NCBI GenBank assembly: GCA_020853975.1
Contig: JADYXW010000003.1
Location: forward strand, 1 to 36,542
DNA from: Phycisphaerales bacterium
Lineage (GTDB): Bacteria; Planctomycetota; Phycisphaerae; Phycisphaerales; UBA1924
Length of the DNA: 36,542 bases
Direction of reading: 5' to 3'
The notes beneath the pieces were generated by a model. The model was not told the DNA's origin. It did no database searches and was given only the letters and a program-made list of their open reading frames with translations. Position 1 is the first letter of the stretch. Every line of letters starts with the position of its first letter. Below are positions 21,687-31,399 of this stretch, one piece after another. A program made the translations under genes and the position numbers.

Positions 21687-24600
21687 ATGCCCAAGCGCAC
21701 CGACATCAAGACCATCCTCGTCCTCGGATCCGGCCCCATTGTCATCGGCCAGGGGTGCGAGTTTGACTACTCCGGCGCCCAGGCCTGCAAGGCGCTCAAG
21801 GCCGAGGGATATCGGATCGTCCTGATCAACTCGAACCCGGCGACGATCATGACGGACCCGCAGTTCTCTGATCGCACCTACATCGAGCCCATCACGCCCG
21901 AGGCCGTCCGCAAGATCATCGAGAACGAGGCCACCAGGGGCCCCCGCATCGACGCCATCCTGCCCACGCTGGGCGGACAGACCGCCCTGAACTGCGCCTG
22001 CGCGCTCCACGACAACGGGACGCTGAAGGAGTTCGGCGTCGAGATGATCGGCGCCAGCCGCGAGGTCATCCACCGCGCCGAAGACCGCCAGACGTTCAAG
22101 GACATCGTGGAGGGCCTGGGTCTCTCGATGCCCAAGGCCAGGACGGTCAAGACCAGCGAGGAGGCCGACGAGTTTCTCAAGGAAATCGGCCTGCCGGCGA
22201 TCATCCGCCCCGCGTTCACGCTCGGCGGCAGCGGAGGGGGCATCGCGTACAACCTCGAGGAGTTTCGCGACATCGTCGCCCGGGGGCTCGCCGCGTCGAT
22301 GATCGGGCAGGTCCAGATCGACCAGTCGGTCATCGGCTGGAAGGAGTACGAGCTCGAAGTCGTCCGCGACACCAAGGACAACTGCATCATCGTCTGCGGC
22401 ATCGAGAACCTCGACGCCATGGGCGTGCACACGGGTGACTCCATCACCGTCGCGCCCATCCTCACGCTCACCGACAAGGAATACCAGGCCATGCGCGACG
22501 GCGCGCTCGCCATCATGCGGGCCGTGGGTGTCGAGACCGGCGGGAGCAACGTGCAGTTCGCGGTCAACCCCAGCCCCAAGCCCCGGGCCGACGGCACTCG
22601 CCCCTTCGAGATGATCGTGGTGGAGATGAACCCGCGTGTCTCGCGGTCTTCGGCGCTCGCCTCCAAGGCCACGGGCTTCCCGATCGCGAAGATCGCCGCC
22701 AAGCTCGCGGTGGGCTACACGCTGGACGAGCTGAAGAACGACATCACGGGCACGACCAGCGCCTGCTTCGAACCCGCGATCGACTACGTGGTGACGAAGA
22801 TTCCGCGCTGGACGTTCGAGAAGTTCCCGGAGGCGGACGAGACGCTGACCACGCAGATGAAGTCCGTGGGCGAGGTGATGGCGATCGGCCGGACGTTCAA
22901 GGAATCGTTCCAGAAGGCCATCCGCTCGCTGGACGTCAAGCGATTTGGGCTTGGCCTTGACCGCAACGACAAGTGGCTGACCGCGATGCGCGCCGTGGAG
23001 CAGGGCGACCTGGTGCTGGACGTGATGAGCCCCGCATCGGGCTCCACGGACACGGGGCTCCGCACCGCGGACGGGCAGCAGATCGAGTGGCCCATCCCTC
23101 TGGACAAGCTCAGCCGCAAGCTGAGCGTCCCATGCCAGGGGAGGCCCTACTACATCCGCTACGCCTTCAAGATGGGCTGGAGCGTGGAGCAGGTGGCGGA
23201 GCTCACTCGCATCGACCCGTTCTTCCTGGACCAGATCAAGGAGCTTGTGGAGTTCGAGGACACCCTCTGCGACTACCGGCGCGCGGAGGACGTTCCCCGC
23301 GAGGTGCTCTTCCGCGCCAAGCAGCTCGGCTACAGCGATGCGCAGCTCGCGAACCTGTACATGGGCAAGATCTCGCCCGAGACGATCCTCGCGGTGCGGG
23401 CCCAGCGCCGCAGGGCCGGGGTCGAGCCTGTGTTCAAGCTCGTGGATACGTGCGCCGCGGAGTTCGAGGCGGTCACGCCCTACTACTACTCCACGTACGA
23501 GCGAGCCCCGCTGGGTGCCTCCACCGACGACGAGGTGCGCGTCACCGGCACGCCCAAGGTCGTCATCCTGGGCGGCGGCCCCAACCGGATCGGGCAGGGC
23601 ATCGAGTTCGACTACTGCTGCTGCCACGCCGCCTACGCCGCGGACGAGCTCGGCTTTGAATCGGTCATGGTCAACTCCAATCCGGAGACGGTCAGCACCG
23701 ACTACGACACCAGCGACCTGCTCTTCTTCGAACCCCTCACCCTCGAGGACACGCTCAACGTCATCGAACGCCTGAACGCTCGCCCGCTGGGCGAACCCGG
23801 CAACGGGCTGGTGAAGGGCATCATCGTGCAGTTCGGCGGGCAAACGCCCCTGAACCTCGCCAAGGGCCTGGTCGCCGCGGGGGCACCGATCATCGGCACC
23901 AGCGTCGACTCCATCGACCGCGCCGAGGACCGCAACCGCTTCGACGAGGTGCTGGACAGGCTGAAGCTGCAGCGTCCGCCGGCGGGCACCGCGCGCAGCG
24001 TCGCCGAGGCACGCGAGGTCGCCTCCCGCATCGGCTACCCGGTCCTCATCCGCCCGTCGTACGTGCTGGGTGGACGGGGCATGGAGATCTGCCCGGACGA
24101 GAAGGCCCTGCTGCACTTCATCGACACGGCCCTGGAGTCCAGCGGCATGGACGAGGCCCCCGTGCTCATCGACAAGTTCCTCGCGGGCGCGACCGAGGTC
24201 GATGTCGATGTCGTCGCGGACTTCGGCGTGCCCGGGGGCGGCACGGCCCTTGTCGCGGGCGTGCTCGAGCAGATCGAGCAGGCCGGCATCCACTCCGGAG
24301 ACTCGGCGTGCTCTCTCCCCACGGTCTCCCTGCCTCAGCCGCTGGTCTCACGCCTTGAGTCTCTCGCGAGGGACATGGCCCGGGAGTTGAAGGTCTGTGG
24401 CCTGATGAACATCCAACTGGCGGTGAAAGAGGGCGAGGTCTTCATCCTCGAGGTGAACCCGCGCGCCAGCCGCACAGTGCCCTTCATCAGCAAGGTCACG
24501 CACGTGCCGTGGCCCGCAATCGCCGCCAAGGCCATGATGGGCCACCCCCTGGCCCGCTCGGGCGCGCGCGAGGTCCGCCCCCGGGGCTGCTTCGCGGTCA

Positions 24601-25220
24601 AGGAGTCCGTGTTCCCGTTTGGCAAGTTCCCGGGCGTGGACGTGGTGCTGGGCCCGGAGATGCGCAGCACGGGCGAGGTCATGGGCATCGACACCTCGTT
24701 CCCCATCGCCTTCGCCAAGAGCCAGATGGCGGCGGGGTCCGCCCTGCCCACAGCCCCCGCCGAGGGGGGCGTGTTCATCTCGGTGCGTGAAAGCGACCGA
24801 AAGGGCATCCTCGAGCCCGCGTCCATCCTCGCGCGTCAGGGGTTCACGATCTATGCCACCTCCGGCACCGCGGCGGCGCTCCAGGAAGCGGGCATCCCGG
24901 TGACGCTGCTTCAGAAGATCGCCACGGGCGCGAGGCCGAACGTCATCGACCTCATGGCCAACAGGCAGATCGCGCTGGTGATCAACACGCCCACCCGCAC
25001 GGGCTGGCAGACGGACGAGGGCCGCATCCGGTCCACCACGGTCAGGCTGAACATCCCCATGATCTCCACAACCACCGCCGCCCTCGCAGCCGCGGGGGCC
25101 ATCCAGGCCATGCGCGAGCGAGACTGGAAGGTCGCGGCCCTCCAGGACTACCCGCAGGACGCGCCGTCGGTGACGATCGAGGGCACCCGGCCAGCGGCCG
25201 CCGCCGGAGCCCGTTCCTGA
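21687..25220 (+). CDS. carB: Carbamoyl-phosphate synthase large subunit
   Basis: CarB makes carbamoyl phosphate from bicarbonate, ATP and glutamine-derived ammonia for pyrimidines and arginine, normally with CarA. The 1177-aa product has both ATP-grasp halves: N-terminal [47 protein letters not shown] and [16 protein letters not shown]-terminal [51 protein letters not shown] and [12 protein letters not shown]. The final MGS-like allosteric domain includes [15 protein letters not shown] and LVINTPT. It is about 100 residues longer than the E. coli enzyme, the extra length spread over small inserts (for example around [12 protein letters not shown]). Start ATG 21687 ([14 protein letters not shown]) has CGGAG upstream. 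carA is not in the window. Confidence 0.98.
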   Translation: MPKRTDIKTILVLGSGPIVIGQGCEFDYSGAQACKALKAEGYRIVLINSNPATIMTDPQFSDRTYIEPITPEAVRKIIENEATRGPRIDAILPTLGGQTALNCACALHDNGTLKEFGVEMIGASREVIHRAEDRQTFKDIVEGLGLSMPKARTVKTSEEADEFLKEIGLPAIIRPAFTLGGSGGGIAYNLEEFRDIVARGLAASMIGQVQIDQSVIGWKEYELEVVRDTKDNCIIVCGIENLDAMGVHTGDSITVAPILTLTDKEYQAMRDGALAIMRAVGVETGGSNVQFAVNPSPKPRADGTRPFEMIVVEMNPRVSRSSALASKATGFPIAKIAAKLAVGYTLDELKNDITGTTSACFEPAIDYVVTKIPRWTFEKFPEADETLTTQMKSVGEVMAIGRTFKESFQKAIRSLDVKRFGLGLDRNDKWLTAMRAVEQGDLVLDVMSPASGSTDTGLRTADGQQIEWPIPLDKLSRKLSVPCQGRPYYIRYAFKMGWSVEQVAELTRIDPFFLDQIKELVEFEDTLCDYRRAEDVPREVLFRAKQLGYSDAQLANLYMGKISPETILAVRAQRRRAGVEPVFKLVDTCAAEFEAVTPYYYSTYERAPLGASTDDEVRVTGTPKVVILGGGPNRIGQGIEFDYCCCHAAYAADELGFESVMVNSNPETVSTDYDTSDLLFFEPLTLEDTLNVIERLNARPLGEPGNGLVKGIIVQFGGQTPLNLAKGLVAAGAPIIGTSVDSIDRAEDRNRFDEVLDRLKLQRPPAGTARSVAEAREVASRIGYPVLIRPSYVLGGRGMEICPDEKALLHFIDTALESSGMDEAPVLIDKFLAGATEVDVDVVADFGVPGGGTALVAGVLEQIEQAGIHSGDSACSLPTVSLPQPLVSRLESLARDMARELKVCGLMNIQLAVKEGEVFILEVNPRASRTVPFISKVTHVPWPAIAAKAMMGHPLARSGAREVRPRGCFAVKESVFPFGKFPGVDVVLGPEMRSTGEVMGIDTSFPIAFAKSQMAAGSALPTAPAEGGVFISVRESDRKGILEPASILARQGFTIYATSGTAAALQEAGIPVTLLQKIATGARPNVIDLMANRQIALVINTPTRTGWQTDEGRIRSTTVRLNIPMISTTTAALAAAGAIQAMRERDWKVAALQDYPQDAPSVTIEGTRPAAAAGARS

Positions 25221-25293
25221 ACCCACCCCTACCCTTGCAGGACCACACCGGCGCCGGAGGGCGCCCCCGCTGGTTCTCCACAAAGGGAGCGAG

Positions 25294-26943
25294 ATGCCCG
25301 ACACCGCAGACCTCCGTTCCAACGGTCGCGTTCTGATCCTCGGCGCCGGCCCCACCGGGCTGGGCGCCGGCTTTCGCCTGCGCGAACTGGGCCACACCAA
25401 CTTCACCATCTTCGACCGTCACCCGTACGTGGGCGGGCTCTCGCACTCCTTCACGGACCCGCGGGGCTTCACCTGGGACATCGGCGGGCACGTGATGTTC
25501 AGCCACTACGCCTACTACGACCGCTGCTTTGAGGCCCTGATGGGCAGCGAGTTCACGCTCAACAACCGCGAGAGCTGGGTGCGGATGTTCGACACCTGGG
25601 TCCCCTACCCCTTCCAGAACAACGTGCGGTACCTCCCCAAGCAGGCCGCCTTTGAGTGCATCGCGGGCCTGGTGAAGGCCCAGCACGGCAGGGGCCGGGT
25701 TGCCTCCCCCGGGGCCGCCGCCAACTTCGGCGAGTTCATCGACGCGGTCTTCGGCGAAGGGATCGCCAAGCACTTCATGAGGCCCTACAACTTCAAGGTC
25801 TGGGCCTACCCGCCGGAGCGCATGAACAAGCAGTGGATCGGCGAGCGCGTCGCGGTCATCGACGTGGAGCGCGCCCTCCGCAACCTGATCCTGGGCACCG
25901 ACGACTTCGGCTGGGGCCCGAACAACCAGTTCAAGTTCCCTCTCAGGGGGGGCACAGGCGAGTTCTACCGCCGCTTCGGCGTTTCGCTCGGGCTGAACGA
26001 GGACGGCGCCGAGCGCCCGGGCTCGCACATCCGGCTCAACAAGCGCGCGGCGCGCGTCGACGTCGACGACCGCACCGTGATCTTCGCGGACGGCACGACC
26101 GAGCGATACGACGTGCTGCTCTCGACCATGCCCCTGGACGTGCTGTGCCGCGACGTGCTCTCCGGGGCCGTCCCCTCGCATGTGCGAGAGCAGGCGGCGA
26201 GACTGCTGCACTCGGGCGGGTACATGGTGGGCATCGGCCTCCGCAGCCGCACACCCGGGGCCGGGACGCCCAGCACCAAGAGCTGGATGTACTTCCCCGA
26301 GGACAACTGCCCGTTCTATCGCGTGACGTACCTCTCGAACTACTCGCCCTTCATGACGCCCGACAAGGACAACTACTACTCGCTGCTGTGCGAGGTGAGC
26401 GAGTCGGACGCGAAGCCCACGCCCGGGAACATGGGTCGCTCGCCCGAGGCCGTCGTCGAGGATTGCATCCGCGGCCTGGAAAACACTGGGCTCATGGAGC
26501 CGGGGGAGAGGGCGAACATCGTCTCACGCTGGCACTACTACGCGGACTACTCCTATCCGACGCCGAGCGTGGAGCGCGACGAGGCTCTGAGCGTTGTCAT
26601 CCCGTGGCTCGAATCACGCGGGATCTTCAGCCGGGGCCGCTTCGGCATGTGGAAGTACGAGGTCGCGAACACCGACCACACGCTCATGCAGGGTGTGGAG
26701 CTCGCGAACCGTCTGGTGCTGGGCGAGCCGGAAACGACGATCGGCATGGTGTATCGCGTGACCGACGACGGCAGGAACGCCGCGGACCATGAGCGCCCCG
26801 CCGTCGCCGGCTCGGGCGAAAAGCGCGTCCGTGAGGTCAAGCCCGCCGAGAACTCCCGCCCCGGAGACATCCCGGCAGGCGATATCGGCGAGGACGAGGT
26901 CGGCATCAGCGTGGGGCGGCAGGCGGGTACCCCGGAGCACTGA
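25294..26943 (+). CDS. FAD-dependent UDP-galactopyranose mutase-like protein of the eukaryotic type
   Basis: 549 aa from ATG 25294, preceded by AAAGGGAG. An N-terminal FAD Rossmann motif GAGPTG (17-22) and VGGLSHSF are followed by GGHVMFSHY, WVPYPFQNN (102-110), FMRPYNFKVWA (161-171), RGGTGEFY, CPFYRVTYLSNYSP (339-352), SYPTPSVERD and GRFGMWKYEVANTDHTLMQG (448-467). I recall these same blocks from fungal UDP-galactopyranose mutases, where the Arg in MRPYNF and the Arg in FYR bind the substrate phosphates; here these are Arg163 and Arg343. The inferred reaction is UDP-galactopyranose to UDP-galactofuranose for glycan synthesis. A related amine-oxidase or protoporphyrinogen-oxidase-like role is the alternative. 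The last 65 residues are a polar, probably disordered tail. It follows carB by 73 bp. Confidence 0.8.
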   Translation: MPDTADLRSNGRVLILGAGPTGLGAGFRLRELGHTNFTIFDRHPYVGGLSHSFTDPRGFTWDIGGHVMFSHYAYYDRCFEALMGSEFTLNNRESWVRMFDTWVPYPFQNNVRYLPKQAAFECIAGLVKAQHGRGRVASPGAAANFGEFIDAVFGEGIAKHFMRPYNFKVWAYPPERMNKQWIGERVAVIDVERALRNLILGTDDFGWGPNNQFKFPLRGGTGEFYRRFGVSLGLNEDGAERPGSHIRLNKRAARVDVDDRTVIFADGTTERYDVLLSTMPLDVLCRDVLSGAVPSHVREQAARLLHSGGYMVGIGLRSRTPGAGTPSTKSWMYFPEDNCPFYRVTYLSNYSPFMTPDKDNYYSLLCEVSESDAKPTPGNMGRSPEAVVEDCIRGLENTGLMEPGERANIVSRWHYYADYSYPTPSVERDEALSVVIPWLESRGIFSRGRFGMWKYEVANTDHTLMQGVELANRLVLGEPETTIGMVYRVTDDGRNAADHERPAVAGSGEKRVREVKPAENSRPGDIPAGDIGEDEVGISVGRQAGTPEH

Positions 26944-26944
26944 C

Positions 26945-26974
26945 AAAAAAGCCCGGACCTGCTGGCCCGGGCTT
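26945..26974 (-). terminator. Bidirectional terminator between convergent genes
   Basis: The stem AAGCCCGG / CCGGGCTT (26949-26956 with 26967-26974) is preceded on the plus strand by a run of A. Read on the minus strand it ends in TTTTTT, a canonical terminator for the secreted-protein gene. For the plus-strand flavoprotein the hairpin is followed only by CAC. Confidence 0.8.
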
Positions 26975-27001
26975 CACAGATGCCCACGAGCAGGGAGTCC
27001 G

Positions 27002-27940
27002 TTATTCCTTCGGCTTGCCTACCTGCAGCCTCGCCCAGAGCCGCTTGAGCGCCGCCTGCTGCTGATCCTCGGGAAGCTTTTTCAGCCGCTCGCGCATGCG
27101 CTCGGGGATCCGAGGATCGTCGATGGACGTGGGCGCGGCACCCTCCATCGCCTCGGCTTCCTTCTTATCGAGCTTGCGGCCGGCACGCTCCTTCTCACGG
27201 TCTAGCTGCTTGCCGCCCTCGGCGGCCCGCTGCTCCATCTCCTTGCGCATGCGCTCGATCTCGGTCTGAACCAGGGGTCTCTGGGCCTCCGTCAGCACAC
27301 CGAAGATCGCCTTGTGCGCGTCCTCCGGACGGGGTGCGGTTTCCATGAGCGTGCGGAGCTTCTCGCGTGCCTGCTCCGCGGCGGCCGCGTCGGACGTCTG
27401 CATCGTGGCGTCGTCACCTTCCGCGGGCTTGTTCGCCCGCTCGGCGTTGGGGCGCTTCACCCCCTTTCGCTGGCCCGCCGCCGGGCGCCCCGCCCCCTTC
27501 GCGCCCTCGCCCCCGCCCCGACCGGGCTGGCCCATCTGCCCCAGGAGTGCGGCGAAGCGGCGTTTGTCCTCGGGCGTGAGTTTGGACACGAGCCCGCGGA
27601 TCTCCTCGCCGTGCTCGGCCCGGAATGCCTCGGCCTTTGCCTTCATGTCGCGGTCGATGCCCGCGATCTTCTCGTCCTGCTCCGCAGTCAACCTAACGGA
27701 CTCCCCGGCCTTGTCGCCCCGCAGGATACCGAGGGCCTGCATGAACATCGGGTGGCGCACGGGCATCTGGGCGGCGCGCTCCTTGCGGTCGCCCCCCGGT
27801 CCGCCGAACTTCCTGGTCTCACCTGGCACGGACTTGTCGTCGCCCGAGGGGCCCTTGAGCGGGGCGGAATCCTGTGCCCACGCCGCCCCCGCACACGCGA
27901 ACACCGCCGCCGCCGTCAACGCCCTGAGGAACGTCTGCAT
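27002..27940 (-). CDS. Secreted charged, helical hypothetical protein
   Basis: 312 aa from ATG 27940, fixed by AAGGAGAG upstream and the signal peptide MQTFLRALTAAAVFACAGAAWA. The mature part is rich in Lys, Arg, Glu, Ala and Gln. It contains LTAEQDEKIAGIDRDMKAK and LTPEDKRRFAALLGQMGQ, patterns resembling the helical repeats of Spy/CpxP-like or LTXXQ-motif periplasmic proteins, followed by a basic, Gly-rich linker and another helical stretch with LTEAQRPLV. Two LTxxQ-like motifs make a loose link to that chaperone-like group, but I do not assign a function. The frame is open further upstream to 28171 without protein-like sequence. Confidence 0.8.
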   Translation of the reverse strand: MQTFLRALTAAAVFACAGAAWAQDSAPLKGPSGDDKSVPGETRKFGGPGGDRKERAAQMPVRHPMFMQALGILRGDKAGESVRLTAEQDEKIAGIDRDMKAKAEAFRAEHGEEIRGLVSKLTPEDKRRFAALLGQMGQPGRGGGEGAKGAGRPAAGQRKGVKRPNAERANKPAEGDDATMQTSDAAAAEQAREKLRTLMETAPRPEDAHKAIFGVLTEAQRPLVQTEIERMRKEMEQRAAEGGKQLDREKERAGRKLDKKEAEAMEGAAPTSIDDPRIPERMRERLKKLPEDQQQAALKRLWARLQVGKPKE

Positions 27941-28090
27941 GAAGCTCTCCTTGTCGCGGCCCCGAGAGGCCCCGGGGCAGCACGTCTCTATCGGGCGAGC
28001 AGTCGAGCCGCCCGCACGCGAACACGCCTGCTCAACGCACGACCTGATGCCCCTATTGCCTCTGGCCCCGGTCTGCCTCTCCCGGTCCCC

Positions 28091-28096
28091 TAGAAT
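28091..28096 (+). promoter_or_regulatory. -10-like element (TAGAAT) 7 nt before the Mrp gene
   Basis: This is close to the sigma-70 -10 consensus, 7 nt from ATG 28104. With no Shine-Dalgarno the transcript is expected to be leaderless. Confidence 0.45.
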
Positions 28097-28103
28097 CCCG
28101 GCC

Positions 28104-29309
28104 ATGTCCCTCACAAAGCCTCTCGTGACAGACGCGCTCCGTGCGGTTGCCGGAGCCGCCCCCGGAACCAACCTCGTTTCCGGACACCACCTGTTGTGGG
28201 TATCCGCCTGCGATACCTACGCCAGCATCAAGCTGCAGTATCCGGCGCCCGACAAGGCAGGTTTCGATGCGCTCGCGGCCCGGGCCCACGCCGCGGTGCT
28301 CTCTGCGGCGACGCCCCTGGGCACGCGGGTCGACTCCTTCATCGTCGAGTTTGTGAACGAGTCCGGGGCAGTCGTGCACAGCCGCAGATTCGGAGGGCCG
28401 ACAGGCACGCCGCAACCCGAGCCTCCCGCCCCTCCGCAGGCCGCTCAGCAGGCCGGCCACGCGCCGATCCCGGGGCTGCGGCCTCAATCGCCCGGGCTGC
28501 CCGGCGTCGCGCGCATCATCGCGGTGGGCGCCGGCAAGGGAGGCGTGGGAAAAAGCACGGTCGCAGTGAACCTTGCGGTGGGTCTGGCACGCCAGGGGCA
28601 GAGCGTCGGCCTGCTCGACGCGGACATCTATGGCCCATCACTCCCGACCATGCTCGGGCTCGACGATCAGGAAGTCGTCGTGCACGACGGGCTGTTGCAG
28701 CCCTTCCTGGCGCACGGCGCGCGCTGCATGACCATGGGCAAGCTCGTGCCCGCGGACAAGCCCCTCATCTGGCGCGGGCCCATGGCCCACGGGGCCTTCA
28801 AACAACTCACGGAACAGACCCGCTGGGGCGAACTCGACACGCTCGTCATCGATCTGCCGCCCGGCACAGGAGACGTCTCGCTCACCATGGCGCAGATGCT
28901 CCGTCTTACGGGTGCGATCGTCGTCTGCACCCCCCAGCGCGTCGCACAGGACGACGCGTCGCGCGCCATCCAGATGTTCCGGCAGTTGGGTGTGGAGATT
29001 CTGGGCGTCGTCGAGAACATGAGCACATTTGTGGGCGACGACGGCAAGGAGTACGACATCTTCGGCAAGGGCGGCGCGCAGCACATGGCCCAGCGGATGG
29101 GGGTTCCCTTCCTGGGAGCGATCCCCATCACGATGTCGCTGCGCCAGAACAGCGACGCGGGCGACCCGACGGCCAACTTCACGGGAACGGGCCGCGCGGA
29201 GCGGGCGCTCGCCCAGGCCCTGGGGGCGATGATCCGTCAGGTGGAGTCGCAAGTCGCCCTGGCCTCGCTGAAGCAGGCGCAGACGACGCCGAAGCTCACC
29301 ATCTCGTGA
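28104..29309 (+). CDS. Mrp/ApbC family Fe-S carrier-type P-loop ATPase
   Basis: 401 aa from ATG 28104. An N-terminal domain of about 90 residues resembles a divergent MIP18/DUF59 module, then a Pro/Gln-rich linker (102-133). The MinD-like NTPase follows: deviant Walker A VGAGKGGVGKST (141-152), LLDADIYGPSLP, WRGPM, VIDLPPGTGDVSL and VVENMS (302-307). Mrp proteins carry and insert Fe-S clusters through a CxxC shortly after the NMS motif. Here that region reads FVGDDGKEYDIFG, with Gly311 and Gly314 where Cys would be expected, so cluster binding by the usual route is doubtful. The downstream GKGG block is intact. It is convergent with the L,D-transpeptidase gene (6-nt gap). Confidence 0.92.
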   Translation: MSLTKPLVTDALRAVAGAAPGTNLVSGHHLLWVSACDTYASIKLQYPAPDKAGFDALAARAHAAVLSAATPLGTRVDSFIVEFVNESGAVVHSRRFGGPTGTPQPEPPAPPQAAQQAGHAPIPGLRPQSPGLPGVARIIAVGAGKGGVGKSTVAVNLAVGLARQGQSVGLLDADIYGPSLPTMLGLDDQEVVVHDGLLQPFLAHGARCMTMGKLVPADKPLIWRGPMAHGAFKQLTEQTRWGELDTLVIDLPPGTGDVSLTMAQMLRLTGAIVVCTPQRVAQDDASRAIQMFRQLGVEILGVVENMSTFVGDDGKEYDIFGKGGAQHMAQRMGVPFLGAIPITMSLRQNSDAGDPTANFTGTGRAERALAQALGAMIRQVESQVALASLKQAQTTPKLTIS

Positions 29310-29315
29310 TGATGG

Positions 29316-30635
29316 TCAGGGGAGGACCTTGACGACGCTGATCTCTTCGGTGAGGAACTCGTACACCGTCGCGATGTCGTCCGGGAGCATGCGCACACAC
29401 CCCATGGAGCGCTGCTGGCCGATGCTCTCGGGCTCGATCGTGCCGTGGAGGCCGAAGCCCTTGTAGATCGCGGCGTCTCCCACGCCCTGCCAGCCCAGCC
29501 AGCGCTCGCCGATGGGATTCTTGGGATCGTTGGCGGCGAACTTCTCGCCCGTGCGCGGGTTGACCCAGGGCGGATCGACGAGCTTGCTGTTCTTCTTGAT
29601 GACAAAGGTGCCGGTGGGCGTGCCGTTGCTCTCGCCCAGGCCGACACGGAATGACTTCACGTAGGTCCAGCGGTCGGGCTCATCGGGCGAGCCCTGGAAG
29701 AGATCGAGCCTGAAATCGCTCTTGTGGACGACGGCGTGGAAAGGCCCGCGCACGAGCTTCAGCTTCTGTCCCACGCGCAGCGAGTTGGGGTCCGGCAGCT
29801 TGTTGATCCGCTGGATGAGGCGCCAGTCGGTCTCGAGAGAGCGCTTCCGCGCGATCTTGACGAGGTTGTCGTTCGCGGCAACCACGTACATCTCGGTCAT
29901 GGGGTCACCCGTGGCGACCGTGGGCCCGAAGAGGAGCGTGTCGTTGAGCCGGGCCGCCTTCTCGCGAACCTCGGCCTGTTCCGTGGGGCCAGCGCCCGGG
30001 TGCGCAAGCGCCCGGCTGTACGCCGCACGAGCCACCAGGGGCTTGCCCTCGGCGTTGGCCTTGTCCGCGTCCGCGATCAGGGTTCGGACCTCGCTGGTCG
30101 AGCCCGAGGGCGCGAGGGGGTTGGTGGGCGTTGTCCCCGGCTGGCCCGTGCCCGTCGAGCTCGGGCTGGTTCCAGGGTTGGTCGTTGGCTGGGGCCTCAG
30201 GTCGGGCGAGCCGAGATCCACGGGCAGGGGCTTGGAGGGGTCGGGCTGGCCAACGGGCGAGCCGACCGTCGCGGGGCTTGCGGGCGCAGTGCCCGGGTTC
30301 GTACTCGGAGGAGTCACCACGCCCCCGCCGGTGCCCTGGCGGAGCACAACCGGGCCGGGCTCGGGCTTGGCCGGCTGGGGTTGCTGGACGGGCTGCTGGA
30401 TGGGCTGGGCTGGCGCGGGGGAGGGCTTCTTGCTCGCCGCGTGGGCGAGCTTGGTCGGCTCGGCGGTGCCGGGGGTCTTCTCGCCCGAGGGCATGAAGGC
30501 CCAGAGGCCGTAGACCGCGCCCGCGGCGACCACGAGCCCGACCGCGATGAACAACGGCTTTCGGCCGTTCGCGGAGGCACGGGTCATCACGGGGCGATTG
30601 CTGGTCGAACGCTCAGATTGAGAGGGCAGCGCCAT
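29316..30635 (-). CDS. Membrane-anchored LysM L,D-transpeptidase (YkuD family)
   Basis: 439 aa from ATG 30635, with GGAAGGTGA upstream. Domain order: short cytoplasmic N-terminus, one membrane helix (about 27-48), a long Pro/Thr/Gln linker (52-185), a helical TPR-like stretch (ADKANAEGKPLVARAAYSRA), LysM (about 250-295, YVVAANDNLVKIARK to LRVGQKLKL) and the YkuD catalytic domain. The active site is His397 followed by SMGCVRM with nucleophile Cys413, matching the HX(n)[ST]xGC[VIA]R consensus. Such enzymes make 3-3 cross-links or attach proteins to peptidoglycan in the periplasm, which would imply a peptidoglycan wall in this organism. It lies downstream of the folate ligase gene (47-nt gap). 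Confidence 0.92.
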   Translation of the reverse strand: MALPSQSERSTSNRPVMTRASANGRKPLFIAVGLVVAAGAVYGLWAFMPSGEKTPGTAEPTKLAHAASKKPSPAPAQPIQQPVQQPQPAKPEPGPVVLRQGTGGGVVTPPSTNPGTAPASPATVGSPVGQPDPSKPLPVDLGSPDLRPQPTTNPGTSPSSTGTGQPGTTPTNPLAPSGSTSEVRTLIADADKANAEGKPLVARAAYSRALAHPGAGPTEQAEVREKAARLNDTLLFGPTVATGDPMTEMYVVAANDNLVKIARKRSLETDWRLIQRINKLPDPNSLRVGQKLKLVRGPFHAVVHKSDFRLDLFQGSPDEPDRWTYVKSFRVGLGESNGTPTGTFVIKKNSKLVDPPWVNPRTGEKFAANDPKNPIGERWLGWQGVGDAAIYKGFGLHGTIEPESIGQQRSMGCVRMLPDDIATVYEFLTEEISVVKVLP

Positions 30636-30682
30636 CGGTCACCTTCCATGCCTGGGCCCTGTCCGGGCCACGCTCCATCGTG

Positions 30683-31282
30683 CTACGAGACGTCGATCAC
30701 CCCAGAGGGGCTCACGACACAGTGCATCCGTTCATCGCCCGGGTCCGTGGGCACTTGGTCGACGATCTGCTCGTCGAAGCAGAAGCCCACGCGTACCGCG
30801 CGCAGCCCCGCCAGAAACCGATCGTAGAAGCCGGCGCCCCGCCCCAGCCTCCCCCCCTCGCGGTCAAACGACAATCCGGGCACCACCACCAGGTCGATCA
30901 TCCGCGGGTCCACGCTGGGGCACTCCGGTCCGGGGATCCGCACACCCCGCTCCGCGGGCAGCAGACCCAGCCCCCACCCCGGGACCGCCGCCGGCGCCAT
31001 GAGCCCGGCCGACCAGTCCACCCTGGGCAGGCAGATCGTCCCCCCGAATAGCCTGGCGGCGTGCTCCGCGCTCGGCTCTCCCGCCATGGGCCAGAAGAGC
31101 ATGACCGCGCGCGCCCGCCTCCATCGCTCCAGCCCGGTCAGGTGCGCGCACGCGCGCCGGGAGCCATCCTCACGCGCAGCGGAAGACAGCCCGGTGACCG
31201 CGGCGCGCATCTTCGCACGCAACGCTGACTTGGCGTTGTCGAAAGCCACTCGTCGCTCCGGGGGTGACCAGCCCATGAACAT
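30683..31282 (-). CDS. 5-formyltetrahydrofolate cyclo-ligase
   Basis: The enzyme converts 5-formyl-THF to 5,10-methenyl-THF with ATP. The family signature GGRLGRGAGFYDRFLAGL is present near the C-terminus, with upstream IDLVVVPGLSFD and the N-terminal Arg/Lys-rich helix (AKSALRAKMRAAV). Length is about 199 aa from ATG 31282; ATG 31276 and GTG 31321 are alternatives. GTG 31321 has the better Shine-Dalgarno (GGGAGGGG) but would add a Cys-rich leader (MCPKCALGHP) unlike the family. The E. coli homologue is called ygfA/fau; I leave the symbol blank. Confidence 0.9.
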   Translation of the reverse strand: MFMGWSPPERRVAFDNAKSALRAKMRAAVTGLSSAAREDGSRRACAHLTGLERWRRARAVMLFWPMAGEPSAEHAARLFGGTICLPRVDWSAGLMAPAAVPGWGLGLLPAERGVRIPGPECPSVDPRMIDLVVVPGLSFDREGGRLGRGAGFYDRFLAGLRAVRVGFCFDEQIVDQVPTDPGDERMHCVVSPSGVIDVS

Positions 31283-31343
31283 CGGCGACGCGGGGTGACC
31301 GAGGGCACATTTTGGGCACACCGGGCACCCCTCCCAAACGCCA

Positions 31344-31371
31344 CACGGCCCGAGCGTGGGCCCCGGCCGTG
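31344..31371 (-). terminator. Putative hairpin terminator after the secreted basic protein gene
   Basis: CACGGCC / GGCCGTG (31344-31350 with 31365-31371) forms a 7-bp stem, and CCACAC/GTGTGG can extend it past a small bulge. It lies about 30 nt beyond the stop of the minus-strand gene. There is no real T-run, so it is weak. Confidence 0.35.
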
Positions 31372-31399
31372 CGTGTGGGTGATCAGTAGTTGTTCGTAG

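Noticed and set aside
21444..24293. 949-aa minus-strand frame opposite carB
   Set aside because: It has Asp/Arg/Leu/Val-biased shadow composition, and carB on the other strand is unambiguous.
25250..25275. GGCGCC-type short palindromes between carB and the flavoprotein
   Set aside because: Such 6-bp palindromes are expected by chance in DNA this GC-rich, and no T-run follows, so no terminator is claimed.
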